A stretch of DNA of 64,000 nucleotides, from positions 930,001 to 994,000 of the forward strand of contig JABFGC010000001.1 in assembly GCA_013112685.1 (NCBI GenBank), written 5' to 3'. A program made the translations under genes and the position numbers. Under the pieces are notes generated by a model. That model searched no databases. It worked only from the letters and a program-made list of their open reading frames with translations, and was not told the DNA's origin. Positions 1 to 9,161 of this stretch are shown one piece after another (position 1 is the first letter of the stretch; every line of letters starts with the position of its first letter). Source of the stretch: Chloroflexota bacterium. Its GTDB lineage: Bacteria; Chloroflexota; Anaerolineae; Anaerolineales; Villigracilaceae.

Positions 1-876
1 GCGCCAACCGAGACTCCCGCGCGAGTCGTGCCGACGCCGAGATATAACGTCCCGACGCAGAGTCAATTCACAGTCACGCCGGAAGCGAGGGCGACGGAGC
101 GGGAAACCCCCACACCGACGCAGATGTCCGCTACGGGAACAACGACTGAAACTCCCGTCTCCAACGAGTGGATGAATTTGCCTGTGTTTCCCGAGCCGGG
201 GGAAAACGTCCGCGCGATTTACGAGAAGGGCTTGGAACTGGGCAACAACCCAAATGCGTTTTCGATCTTTGGCGATTGCCAGGCGCGCCCCGGCGAGTTC
301 TTCGGCGTCTATGAAACGGACGAAGGACGTGTGGCAGGCCTGCCGCCCGAACTGCGCGAGACGGTGGAGCATTTCACCGGTTCGTTCAGCCGCGAAAGCG
401 CCACCGCACAGGACGGCACCACACCCGGCGCATTGCTGTGGGACCAATGGCATCGCGGGGAATACGGCTGTGTCTTCGGCGAAACGCCCGTGGATTGCGA
501 ACTGCGCGTGCACCGCCCATCGTTCGTCATCATCCAAATCGGCTCGCATTTTGAATCGCGCAACACGGAATACCTGCGCCGCATCATCAGCCAACTGCTG
601 GAAAACGGCGTTGTGCCGATCCTCGCCACCAAAGCCGACAACCGCGAATTAGACCACCGCATCAACCGCGACATGGCATTGCTCGCCGACGAATTCGACC
701 TGCCGCTTTGGAATTTCTGGGCGGCGCTCTCCGACCTGCCCAACCGCGGGCTGTACACCCGCGACGACCGTCCGCTGCAGGGCGATATTTACCTGACCGA
801 CGAAGCGCAGGAGATTCACCGCTTCACCGGCTTGCAGGCGCTGAACATCGTCTGGCGCGCGGCAGCGGGTGAATGA
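1..876 (+). CDS. SGNH/GDSL-like hydrolase, 5' end outside window
   Basis: The frame is open from base 1, so the N terminus lies outside the window; an internal GTG at 28 is not needed as a start. A Pro/Thr-rich stretch of about 45 residues looks like an extracytoplasmic linker. It is followed by an alpha/beta domain with a GDC motif (bases 271-279) where SGNH hydrolases carry GDS, a QIGSHFE strand at the block III position, and a C-terminal TDEAQEIH that could supply the Asp/His pair. The Ser-to-Cys change at the nucleophile position makes hydrolase activity uncertain; a non-catalytic SGNH fold is possible. It faces the small minus-strand gene at 1010. Confidence 0.6.
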   Translation, partial: APTETPARVVPTPRYNVPTQSQFTVTPEARATERETPTPTQMSATGTTTETPVSNEWMNLPVFPEPGENVRAIYEKGLELGNNPNAFSIFGDCQARPGEFFGVYETDEGRVAGLPPELRETVEHFTGSFSRESATAQDGTTPGALLWDQWHRGEYGCVFGETPVDCELRVHRPSFVIIQIGSHFESRNTEYLRRIISQLLENGVVPILATKADNRELDHRINRDMALLADEFDLPLWNFWAALSDLPNRGLYTRDDRPLQGDIYLTDEAQEIHRFTGLQALNIVWRAAAGE

Positions 877-931
877 AACTCTGCTCGCTGGTGTACTTCG
901 GGAGCAACCCCCTGATTCCGTAACGAAGAGC

Positions 932-962
932 AAAAAAAGAAGCCAACCTTACGGGTTGCTTC
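932..962 (-). terminator. Rho-independent terminator
   Basis: Stem GAAGC/GCTTC plus AACC/GGTT with one bulged C (939-962). Read on the minus strand it is followed by seven T (932-938). It lies between two convergent genes and fits best as terminator of the minus-strand gene at 1010. Confidence 0.7.
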
Positions 963-1009
963 CTTCTTCCTTACTTTCCCTCTTTTCTCTTTCATTCATC
1001 CTTCATCCC

Positions 1010-1252
1010 TCATCCTTTTAGCGGCGGCGCATCCTTGTCGTACACAAAGACCTGCACATCCAAACCGTCCGAGTTCAGCATATCAATCGCGGGCTGAAAG
1101 GTCGCGTCCTTGATCTGCTGCATGTCGCCCGCGGGGGCATACACCGAAAGCCGCGCCTCCTCGTCCGACATTTTCGCAGATTTCACCTCCGCGCTGGCGC
1201 TGGCGGCTTTGATGAGGTCGGTCATTTTTTGGATGGCGTCGTCAATGGACAT
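1010..1252 (-). CDS. Small hypothetical protein
   Basis: A protein of about 80 residues starting MSIDDAIQ. The ATG at 1252 is chosen over an in-frame upstream start because AGGGAG sits six bases before it. It is acidic and helical in its first half and ends in a short strand-rich segment (VQVFVYDKDAPPL). No family was recognised. It lies 37 bases downstream of mutS2 on the same strand and is probably co-transcribed with it; an intrinsic terminator follows. Confidence 0.55.
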   Translation of the reverse strand: MSIDDAIQKMTDLIKAASASAEVKSAKMSDEEARLSVYAPAGDMQQIKDATFQPAIDMLNSDGLDVQVFVYDKDAPPLKG

Positions 1253-1289
1253 GGGCGGCTCCCTGATGAGTTTCAAAAATTATACAACA

Positions 1290-3721
1290 TCATCCCGCGT
1301 TTAACTTTGCCACCGTCACGCCTTCGCCCCCTTCGGTGTGTCCGCCCTCCTCGAACGACTTCACGTACGCATGTCCCTTCAACGCATCGCGCACCGCCTG
1401 CCGCAGTTTGCCCGTGCCTTTTCCATGGATGATCCGCACCCAGGGCAGCCCCGCCAGATACGCCTGTTCGAGGTACCGCTCCATTTTGTCGAGCGCGTCT
1501 TCCGACATGAGCCCGCGCAAATCCACTTCCATGCCCGGCGAAGAGGACGATGGACGATGGACCGTAGACGATGGCTGACGGTTCTTTTCGGTCTGCGGCA
1601 GTGTCCCCTTTGGGGGGCTATCGTCCATTATCTGTCGTCTGACCAGATCGGATAACCTCGCCCGCACGCGGATCGTCCCAATCTGGATTTCCGCATCGGA
1701 CTCACCCAGGGCTGTCACCACGCCCTCGGCATTCAACGTGCTGACAGTGACCCGCTCTCCGAGTGACAATTGACGATTGACGATTGACGATGGTCCGTCG
1801 TCCGTGGTCCGTCGTCTTTCCACTGGCGCTTCCACCTTCTCTTCCATCTCCATCATCTTTTCTTCAACGGCTATGATCGCCGCCAATGGCTGTTTTGCCT
1901 TTTTCAATTGCGCTTTCAGCGATTCGATATTCTTCTTCAACACCGCCACTTCCAACTCGCCTTCGGCGCGGGCTTTGGCAAGAACGTCGCGGCGTTCGTC
2001 CTCGATCTTTTCGAGGCGTTTTGCCAATTCCGCGTTTTGCGCTTCGAGGCGGGCGCGCTGTTTCTCCAGTTTTTCGCGTTCGCGCGAGGTGCGGTTGCGC
2101 TCCTTGCGGATATCGTCCAGCAGTTTATCGGCGCGCAAATCCAGCGGGTTGATCTCCGCCTTCGCCGCGTCAATGATGGATTGTGAAAGTCCCAGCCGCT
2201 GGGCGATGGCTAAGGCGTTGGACCTGCCCGGCAGACCGATGGTCAACTTGAAGGTCGGGCGAAGCGTTTTGATGTCGAATTCCAAAGAGGCGTTGACCAC
2301 TCCTTCCGTCGAGTGCGCGAAGGTTTTCAGTTCAGGATAATGAGTCGCAACCAGGGTCATACAACCCGCATCCAGCAGGTGACTCAAGATTGCGCGCGCG
2401 ATTGCCGCGCCCTCCTGCGGGTCGGTGCCCGCGCCGAGTTCGTCCAAAATGACCAGCGAGCGATGATCAATCTGTTTGAGGATGCGGATGATGTTGGTGA
2501 TGTGACCGCTGAACGTGGAAAGCGACTGCTCGATGGATTGCTCGTCGCCGATGTCGGCATAGACCGATTTGAAGAACGGCATTTCCGAGCCGCTTTGCGC
2601 GGGGATGTGCAGTCCGCTTTGCGCCATCAACACCAGCAAGCCGACCGTTTTCAACGAAACCGTTTTTCCGCCCGTATTCGGTCCTGTGATGACGATGGCG
2701 CGCGTCCCTTCGCGGGGGCCCACGTCAATGGGAACGACGGCGGCGGGGTCGAGGAGCGGGTGGCGGGCCTGGAGTAGTTTCAAGTCAAAGGTCGAAGGTC
2801 GAAGGTCGCCTGACTTTTGACCTTTGACTTTCGACGGTTCTTTCAATAAAGGTTCACTCGCTCTCAAAGCCTCCGCATATTTCGCCTTCGCAAACGCCAA
2901 ATCCAGCGCGGCGAGGTTTTCCACGCCGTATTTCAACTCGCTGGCATGTTCGCCCACCAGCGACGAAACTTCCGCAAGGATTCTTCGTTCCTCGTCGCGC
3001 TCCGCCAATTGCAGTTCGCGCAGTTCATTATTTGCCTCCACAATAGGAAGGGGTTCGATGAAGAGCGTGGCGCCGCTGGCGGACTGGTCGTGGACGATGG
3101 CTTTGATCTTTCCCTTGAACTCGGCGCGCAGGGGAATCACGTACCGTCCGTCGCGCTGGGTGATGATGGACTCTTGCAGCATGGACACGGTCTTGGAATC
3201 GGTCACATATTTTTGCAGGCGGCTCATCAGGCGGTCGTGGGCGATGCGCAGATTGCGGCGGATGTCCGCCAGTTTGACGGACGCCGAATCCAGCACTTCG
3301 CCGCGTTCGGAAAGGACGCGCGTGATGGCGTCCACGATGCCATGCGTTTCGGGGAGTCCCTGAGCGATCAAAGCAAGGCGCGGATATTCCGCTTCCTTCT
3401 TCTCGAAGGTTTTCTTCAACTCGCGGCACGAAATGAGCGTGGATTTGACGTCCAGCAACGCTTGCGGGTCGAGCACGCCGCCTCGGGCGGCGAGGGTCCG
3501 CCGCCGGGCGGATGTCGTGCGCCGCGCCGATGCTCACGTCCTGGATCGAGAGCAGTTTGCGCGCCTCGGTCGTTTCGGCAAGGTGGGGAGACGGCGAGGT
3601 CGTAGGAATCGCTCGGTTCGAGCGAACGCGCCAGTTCCATCGAAGCGGAGAAATCGCAGTAGCCTGCCAGCCGTTCGAGGATTTTCGGATATTCGAGTAC
3701 GTTGAGGGTCTTGCTGTCCAT
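1290..3721 (-). CDS. mutS2: Endonuclease MutS2 (two 1-base frameshifts near N terminus)
   Basis: MutS2-family ATPase: MutS-like core with Walker A GPNTGGKT, Walker B LVILDELGAGTD, a long coiled coil, and a C-terminal Smr nuclease domain (DLRG, then HGKGTGKLR). Family members act on branched DNA or collided ribosomes. The N terminus (MDSKTLNVLEYPKILERL) starts at 3721. The frame must shift twice: an extra C near 3592 and an extra C near 3495, both in short C runs on the coding strand. Removing both gives a smooth sequence through DLAARGGVLDPQ. TATAAT lies 8 bases before the ATG, so the transcript may be leaderless. Three stretches of short tandem repeats inside the gene encode low-complexity linkers not expected in the family. 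Confidence 0.88.
1546..1580. repeat. Short tandem repeat within mutS2
   Basis: Degenerate repetition of GGACGATGG/GTAGACGATGG words, translated as a Ser/Thr/Pro-rich insert just before the Smr domain. Same repeat style as 1764-1817. Confidence 0.6.
1764..1817. repeat. Short tandem repeat within mutS2
   Basis: Three TTGACGA repeats run into repeated GGTCCGTCGTCC words. They encode an Arg/Thr/Asp/Ser-rich insert in the linker between coiled coil and Smr domain. Confidence 0.6.
2782..2837. repeat. Short tandem repeat within mutS2
   Basis: GGTCGAA is repeated, followed by TTTGACCTTTGACTTTCGAC. It encodes a KVKGQKSGDLRPSTFDLK-type insert ahead of the ATPase domain. A related GGTCGAA repeat sits in the glycosyltransferase gene at 9676. 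Confidence 0.6.
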
Positions 3722-3803
3722 GATGGGGGATTATAAACCACGGAGAAACGGAGATGAACAAGGATAAAATAGGGTCGAGCGGTAAATCGGAAGGCAGGTG
3801 TGT

Positions 3804-4334
3804 ATGTCGTATGAAAAGTTGACGTTCTTCACGCGGGCGATGCTGGGCGCGGAAAATCTCCTCATGACCTATCTGGTTCCGAAGGACAGCCCCGGCTTGG
3901 TCTTTAAATGGCTGTTCAAGGTTCCAATCCTCTTCTACAAGGCGGGACTGCCCATGTTTGGCGATTTCATCCTTTTGCTCACCACAACGGGACGCAAAAC
4001 CGGCAAGCCGCGTTACACGCCGCTCGAATATCACCGCGAGGGCAAAAGCGGATGTTTCATCATCATGGCGGGCTGGGGAGGGAAGACGGATTGGATGTTG
4101 AACGTCCTTGCCAATCCGCGCGTCCACGTGCAGGTTGGGAGGAATCACTTCGACGCGGTTGCCGAAAAGATGAGCGACGATGAAGTTGCCGAATGGCTTT
4201 TCCACGTCGTGCAGGTCAACCCGGGTTCGATTAAAATCTGGTCGCGCTGGGCTGGCGAAGCGCTGGACGGTTCGTTGGAAAGCATGGAAAAAGCGGCGAG
4301 GTATTTCCCGTCGTTTCGTTTGATCCCTCAGTGA
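3804..4334 (+). CDS. DUF385 (F420/deazaflavin-dependent nitroreductase family) protein
   Basis: About 176 residues. LLTTTGRKTGKPRYTPLEY is the hallmark of the nitroreductase/DUF385 (Ddn-like) split-barrel family, followed by the typical GWGGKTDWMLNVLANPRV segment. Relatives reduce quinones or nitro compounds using F420H2, but other flavin use is possible and the substrate cannot be read here. The ATG at 3804 is preferred over a GTG two codons upstream because a GGAAGG/AGG stretch precedes it. It is followed 27 bases later by an SDR gene on the same strand, so the two may form a redox operon. Confidence 0.78.
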   Translation: MSYEKLTFFTRAMLGAENLLMTYLVPKDSPGLVFKWLFKVPILFYKAGLPMFGDFILLLTTTGRKTGKPRYTPLEYHREGKSGCFIIMAGWGGKTDWMLNVLANPRVHVQVGRNHFDAVAEKMSDDEVAEWLFHVVQVNPGSIKIWSRWAGEALDGSLESMEKAARYFPSFRLIPQ

Positions 4335-4361
4335 AAACCACTGAACAGATTAGGAGACAAA

Positions 4362-5135
4362 ATGAGACTTAAAGGTAAAGTTGCCATCATCACCGGCGGG
4401 ACGTCGGGCATTGGAAAAGCCACCGCGCTTCTTTTCGCGGACGAGGGAGCGAATCTCGTCGTCACGGGCAGGCGCGTCGAGCTGGGGAAAGCCGTCGAAG
4501 CGGAATGCAGGCAGAGGGGAGTCCGATGCGTTTTCGTAGAGACGGATCACTCAAAGATGGAAGACTGCCGGAGAGTCGTCGAAACCGCGCTTAAGGAATT
4601 CGGTCAAATCGACATCCTGTTCAACAACGCGGGCATCGTCACCAAAGGGACGGCGGAGACGACGAGCGAAGAGACCTGGCAAAGCACGATTGACATCAAC
4701 ATCACGGCGGTCTGGCGCATGAGCAAATTGGCGCTGCCGCAGATGAAGAAGCAGGGCAGGGGCGTGATCGTCAACAACGGCTCGGATTGGTCGGTGGTGG
4801 CGGGGAAGGATGCTTTTCCGTATGTGATGAGCAAGGGCGCGGTGGGGATGATGACCAAGGCGATGGCGCTGGATTACGCGCGCGACGGAATCCGCGTCAA
4901 TGCGGTTTGCCCCGGCGATACGTTCGTGGACCGCTGGATGGAGAAGGGATATTTCGAAGGCGACGAGAAGGTGGTGCTGGAACAGGCAATCAAGGAAGCG
5001 AGCGAGTACCTGCCGATGGGCCGCTTCGGCACGCCCGAAGAGATCGCAAAAGCGGTTTTGTTTTTGGCTTCGGATGATTCATCGTTCATGACAGGGCATC
5101 TGCTATTGGTGGACGGAGGGAACACTGCGCAATAA
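4362..5135 (+). CDS. Short-chain dehydrogenase/reductase (SDR)
   Basis: Classical SDR of 257 residues, the usual length. The Rossmann motif GGTSGIGKA is near residue 12, NNAG near residue 90, the active-site YVMSK (YxxxK) near residue 152 with its Ser in the preceding NNGSDWS, and a C-terminal GHLLLVDGG is typical of FabG-like members. It uses NAD(P)H to oxidise or reduce an unidentified carbonyl/alcohol. It starts 27 bases after the DUF385 gene, with AGGAG upstream of its ATG, and is probably co-transcribed with it. Confidence 0.88.
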   Translation: MRLKGKVAIITGGTSGIGKATALLFADEGANLVVTGRRVELGKAVEAECRQRGVRCVFVETDHSKMEDCRRVVETALKEFGQIDILFNNAGIVTKGTAETTSEETWQSTIDINITAVWRMSKLALPQMKKQGRGVIVNNGSDWSVVAGKDAFPYVMSKGAVGMMTKAMALDYARDGIRVNAVCPGDTFVDRWMEKGYFEGDEKVVLEQAIKEASEYLPMGRFGTPEEIAKAVLFLASDDSSFMTGHLLLVDGGNTAQ

Positions 5136-5230
5136 ATCAATAAACTTGAAAAATAGACGATCAAGTGCTACACTATTTTAGTGAAATATTTCACATTCTG
5201 ATCCTGCTCCCAACTCTCAGGAGGTTTGGA

Positions 5231-6301
5231 ATGAAAACAATCAGCCGCTTGATCGCTCAAGCCGCAGTCCTTGTGGTTGTCCTGTCGTTCTTTCTGAGCG
5301 GCTGTGCGCCGAAGAATCCCTTCCCACTCGCAGAGACGGGACCATATCATGTGGGAATGCGCACGGTCAAGTTCGTGGACGAAAGTCGTGAGGGTCGCCA
5401 GGTCACCGTCACAGTTTGGTATCCCGCTGAAGCCCCCGCGGCCTCAACGGGTAGCGCCACCCGTGACGCCGAGCCGGATCATAGTGGAGAACCTTACCCG
5501 CTGATCCTGTCTTCGACCAAAGTGGCAATAATTTTCGCCCCGTATATGGTCAGCCATGGTTTCACTTGGGCAAGTGTGGATGGCATTGATTATTACATGG
5601 TTGTATATGAAGGGGCGATTGACCAACCACTGGATATCCTTTTCGCGCTGGATCAGGTTGCCGCAAATCCTCCTGAAGGGCTCGAAGGTTTGATCGATTC
5701 TCAAAACGCGGGAACCATTGGTTACTCCTTCGATGGATTCAATTCCCTGGCAATGAGCGGGGCGCGGATTGATCCAGAGTACTACCTCGCTCAATGCCCA
5801 ACGCCGGACGCCACCACGGAAGATATTCTGGGAGAGCTATCCGCCTTCGGTTGCGGGCCCGCGCTTAAATGGGACGAATTCACCGCTCATGTGGGTGACT
5901 CCATCACTGCGAGCGAAGACGGACTATGGCAGCCGCTGACGGATGAGCGGATTCGCGCCGTGATGCCAATGGCTGGCGAAGGATGGTGGCTGTTCGGAGA
6001 AAGAGGGCTGGCGGCCGTTGACCGACCTGTCCTGATCCTTGTCGGCACAAACGATGAGCTTTACAAAGAAAACGCGCTGATCTACGAACACCTGGGTACA
6101 ACCGACAAGACCCTGATATCCTTTGTCGGTAGAAGCCACATGATGATATACGAGGTACCGAGTATTGAGCGCATGGCGCATTTCGCGGTTGCGTTCTTCG
6201 GCTACCACTTGCAGGGGCGCGAAGACTACGCCGATTTCTTCTCGGAGGAATTCGTCTCGAAGCAGGATGACCTGGCGTGGGGTGTGTACGAGGAGGAGTA
6301 A
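5231..6301 (+). CDS. Alpha/beta-hydrolase lipoprotein (PAF-acetylhydrolase/dienelactone hydrolase-like)
   Basis: The start at 5231 is set by AGGAGG seven bases upstream; an in-frame start at 5165 lacks one. Residues 1-24 form a lipoprotein signal ending in FLSGC. The mature part has a hydrolase core with nucleophile elbow GYSFDG, a later aspartate strand (LILVGTNDELY) and SHMMI as possible catalytic His. The N-terminal HVGMRTVKFVDESREGRQVTVTVWYP matches the PAF-acetylhydrolase-like group. It probably acts outside the cell membrane on an ester of unknown nature. Confidence 0.7.
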   Translation: MKTISRLIAQAAVLVVVLSFFLSGCAPKNPFPLAETGPYHVGMRTVKFVDESREGRQVTVTVWYPAEAPAASTGSATRDAEPDHSGEPYPLILSSTKVAIIFAPYMVSHGFTWASVDGIDYYMVVYEGAIDQPLDILFALDQVAANPPEGLEGLIDSQNAGTIGYSFDGFNSLAMSGARIDPEYYLAQCPTPDATTEDILGELSAFGCGPALKWDEFTAHVGDSITASEDGLWQPLTDERIRAVMPMAGEGWWLFGERGLAAVDRPVLILVGTNDELYKENALIYEHLGTTDKTLISFVGRSHMMIYEVPSIERMAHFAVAFFGYHLQGREDYADFFSEEFVSKQDDLAWGVYEEE

Positions 6302-6340
6302 GTGGGGAAATACGCAGCAGTGATATACTGCATGAAGTTC

Positions 6341-6373
6341 AGGTGACAGTCACTTTGGAAGTGACTGTCACCT
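6341..6373. repeat. Perfect 15-bp inverted repeat with 3-nt loop
   Basis: AGGTGACAGTCACTT, loop TGG, then its exact reverse complement. It lies between the lipoprotein gene and the sulfatase. It could be a REP-type element, a protein-binding palindrome, or a weak terminator (followed by TTGTTT). Confidence 0.7.
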
Positions 6374-6390
6374 TGTTTGACCGGAGATTC

Positions 6391-7915
6391 ATGCAAAAGA
6401 AGATCATCATTACTGTCGTTGCGCTTGGGTTGCTGGCAGGTGTGTTGTACATAGCTGTCAACACAAGCATGTTCAAAGTCCAGCCCAACATCATCCTCAT
6501 CCTCACCGATGACATGGACATGGCGTTGATGCCGCACATGGAAAAGACCGATCAACTCATCGGCGAACAAGGCACGACCTTCAGCAATTATTTCGTCACC
6601 ACGCCGTTGTGCTGTCCGTCGCGCGCTTCGATTCTGCGCGGGCAGTACGCGCACAACACCGACATCCTCGAGAACTCGCCCGGCTTTGCGCGCTTTTTCA
6701 AATTGAGCGAAGAGGAGAACGCGCTTCCCGTTTGGCTGCAAGATGCGGGCTATCGCACCGCGTTGTATGGAAAATATCTCAATAATTACCCGGTCAACGC
6801 GGGTAGAAATTACGTCCCGCCCGGCTGGACGGATTGGAGCGCGTTCCTCGGCACGAATTACGAAGGCGACCTTTATTACAACTACACCATGAACGAGAAC
6901 AGCGTATTGGTGGATTACGGCGATTCGCCCGAGGATTACAGCACCGATGTCATTCGGGATAAATCGCTGGCGTTCATCAACGAGAGCGTGGAGGATGGCT
7001 CGCCGTTCTTCCTCTTCGTTTCGGTGTATGCGCCTCACGGACCGGCGACGCCTGCTCCACGCCATTTGAGTTTGTACAACGATTTGAGTTATCCACAAAG
7101 CCCGTCGTTCGGCGAAACGGACTTGAGCGATAAACCGGAGATCATCCGCGCGCTGACGGAAACCGGCGACGATTTTGACGTGAACGACGCCAACGGATTT
7201 TTCCAGGGACGTGTCCGCTCGCTGCTGGCGGTGGACGAACTGGTGGGGGATTTGATTCAAACGCTCGAGCAAAATGGACAACTGGAGAACACCTACATCA
7301 TCTTCACATCCGATAACGGTTTCCACCTTGGCGAGCATAAACTTCCTTCCGGGAAAGGGACCGCCTACGAGGAGGATATCCGCGTGCCGCTCCTAGTGCG
7401 CGGGCCCGGGCATCACGCCGGGGACGCAAATCGCCCAGATGTCCGCCAACATTGACCTCGCTCCAACCATCGCGGAGATCGCGGGCGTTCGCGCGCCCGA
7501 TTTTGTGGACGGACGCTCCTTCCTGCCGTGCCTGCAAGGAAGGGATGTCTCCTGGCGGAATGGGTTGTTGATCGAATTCGGCTACGAGAGAGAGGAAGCC
7601 TTCCACAACCTGCAAACGGTTTCGTTCAACAGCCTGCCGACCCTCAAAGACCCGGAGACCGATAACCTGCTCGTGGATGTGGAAGGCGGCGCCTTTCGCG
7701 GCATCCGCGGCGCGGATTATGTGTATGTTGAGTACGAAAACGGCGAAATCGAATTTTACGACCTGGTCAACGACCCGCATCAGTTGGAGAATCTCGCTGG
7801 GGGATTAAGCCCCGAAACGCTGAACATGCTCCGCGCAAAGTTGGAAACATTGAAGCGCTGCGCATCGTCTGAGTGCAGGATGCTGGAAGAAGATTTGGAA
7901 ATAGACTTTCGATGA
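6391..7915 (+). CDS. Sulfatase (alkaline phosphatase superfamily), one frameshift
   Basis: The ATG at 6391 follows CGGAG. Residues 1-22 form a signal anchor. LTDDMD supplies the first metal ligands, and CCPSRAS contains the C-x-P-S-R formylglycine motif of Cys-type sulfatases. SDNGFHLGEHKLPSGKGTAYEE is the conserved second metal/substrate block. The frame is broken near 7408, where one extra G in GGGCCCGGG must be removed to continue as GPGITPGTQIAQM and on through FVDGRSFLP. It is probably an exported hydrolase of sulfate esters. Activity needs a formylglycine-generating enzyme; the SUMF1-like protein at 31646 probably cannot serve. Confidence 0.82.
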
Positions 7916-7928
7916 AGAAGGAGACGCA

Positions 7929-8586
7929 ATGATCGTCGTTTCGGACATGATGGGAACGCTCACCACCGGTTCGCCCTTCCTGGGGCTGGTGGATTGGATT
8001 CGACACAACCAGAGCAGGCTGCGCGCCAGTTGGTACATGGCGTCCATTACGCCGTCGTATTTGCTGGCAAAGCGTGGAATCATTGACTGGCAGGCGTGGG
8101 GGCAAAAGTTGATGATTGACAGCCTGGCGTATATCAAGAACGCCAACCCGGAAAATGTAAAGCACGCCTCCGAATGGGCGGTGGAACAGAACCTGTGGAA
8201 AAAACGCCGCGAGGATGTGGTGGCGCGGCTCGTCAAACATCGGGAAGACGGCGCGAAGGTGTATATTGCCAGCAGCGTGGTGGAGCCGTTCATCGAGCCG
8301 TTTGCGCGGCGCATCGGCGCGGAGACCATCGGCACGCCCGTTGAAATTGTGAATGGGCGCGTGCGGATGGTCGGGAAACTCGTGGCGAGCGAGAAAAAGA
8401 TCGAGCAGGTGCTCAGCCGCCTCGGTGTGGGCCCGTGTGGATGTTGCCTATGGCGATACAATTTTGGATGTCCCTCTGCTGGAGCACGCCGACCACCCGG
8501 TGGCGGTCTATCCCGAAGCGAAGTTGAAGGTCATTGCGCTGGAGCGCGGCTGGGAGATCATGGGCGACACGCCAAGTTATGGGTGA
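7929..8586 (+). CDS. HAD-superfamily (IB-type) phosphatase, one frameshift
   Basis: HAD motif I is degenerate (VVSDMMGTLT; DxxGT), motif II is IASSVVEPF, and motif III/IV is YGDTILDVPLL. The frame needs one base removed near 8431 (CCC to CC), giving RLGVGRVDVAYGDTILD. It resembles PSP/SerB-like IB phosphatases, possibly a membrane-lipid or sugar phosphatase. It starts 13 bases after the sulfatase with GGAG upstream, so the two are probably co-transcribed. The substrate cannot be deduced. Confidence 0.75.
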
Positions 8587-8634
8587 CGCGAACAGACATA
8601 TTGGGTGGTGTCGGCGTGCAGACCTTTCGAACGC

Positions 8635-8725
8635 ATGACCGAGTTGAAGGAGATGCACGACAAAAACCTGATCTCACAGGTGGATTACGAGCGTAAAAAA
8701 AGACGAGATTATGAAGGAGTTGTAA
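8635..8725 (+). pseudogene. SHOCT-like short C-terminal fragment, frameshifted
   Basis: MTELKEMHDKNLISQVDYERKK followed by EIMKEL resembles the SHOCT oligomerisation motif. Continuation to the TAA at 8723 needs one A removed from a run of seven near 8694. Its stop overlaps the ATG of the next gene (TAATG). An upstream body was not found, so it may be a remnant or the end of a frameshifted small gene. Confidence 0.4.
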
Positions 8726-9147
8726 TGCACAAATTCGATGAGTTCATCCACAAGGAGCTTGCGCCTCACCTCGGACCCGGCGAGCGGATCGAGCAAACAG
8801 GCTTTCTCTACACCAAGCCTTTGAAGCAGGTCGTTGTCAGCGGCGGCTTGAGCCTGATGGGCGACGGTTACTTCTTCGCCGCGCTCACCCGCAGGCGGAT
8901 GTTCGTCATCGCCACCGAGATGGGCTTCGCCTCCCTGAAGATGATGAACAAGGAACTGGGCGAGATTCTGTATGCGGATATCGAATCCATCAAGCCGGGC
9001 GGATTCCTCAACCAGAAAATGTTCACCCTCGAACTCAAGGACGGCAGGATGCTTGTCTTCCGCCTGAACACACTGGCGGCGCATTACGCTTCGGGTCAGA
9101 AGCGGTTTATCGAAACGTTGATTCAATTTCACCAGGCAGCGGGATGA
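8725..9147 (+). CDS. PH-domain-like hypothetical protein
   Basis: About 140 residues from the ATG at 8725, with GGAG six bases upstream. The pattern PGERIEQTGFLYT, then ALTRRRMFVIATE, then ILYADIESIKPGGFLNQKMFTLELKDGRMLVFRL resembles the bacterial PH-like fold: curved sheet strands with a final helix (ASGQKRFIETLIQFHQ). No catalytic motif is visible. Such domains bind membranes or partner proteins. It overlaps the stop of the SHOCT-like fragment, consistent with a two-part gene that has decayed or is frameshifted. Confidence 0.5.
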   Translation: MHKFDEFIHKELAPHLGPGERIEQTGFLYTKPLKQVVVSGGLSLMGDGYFFAALTRRRMFVIATEMGFASLKMMNKELGEILYADIESIKPGGFLNQKMFTLELKDGRMLVFRLNTLAAHYASGQKRFIETLIQFHQAAG

Positions 9148-9161
9148 TCTGTATAGCGGAT

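Noticed and set aside
6226..7338. 370-residue minus-strand open frame
   Set aside because: Antisense to the sulfatase, which has clear catalytic motifs.
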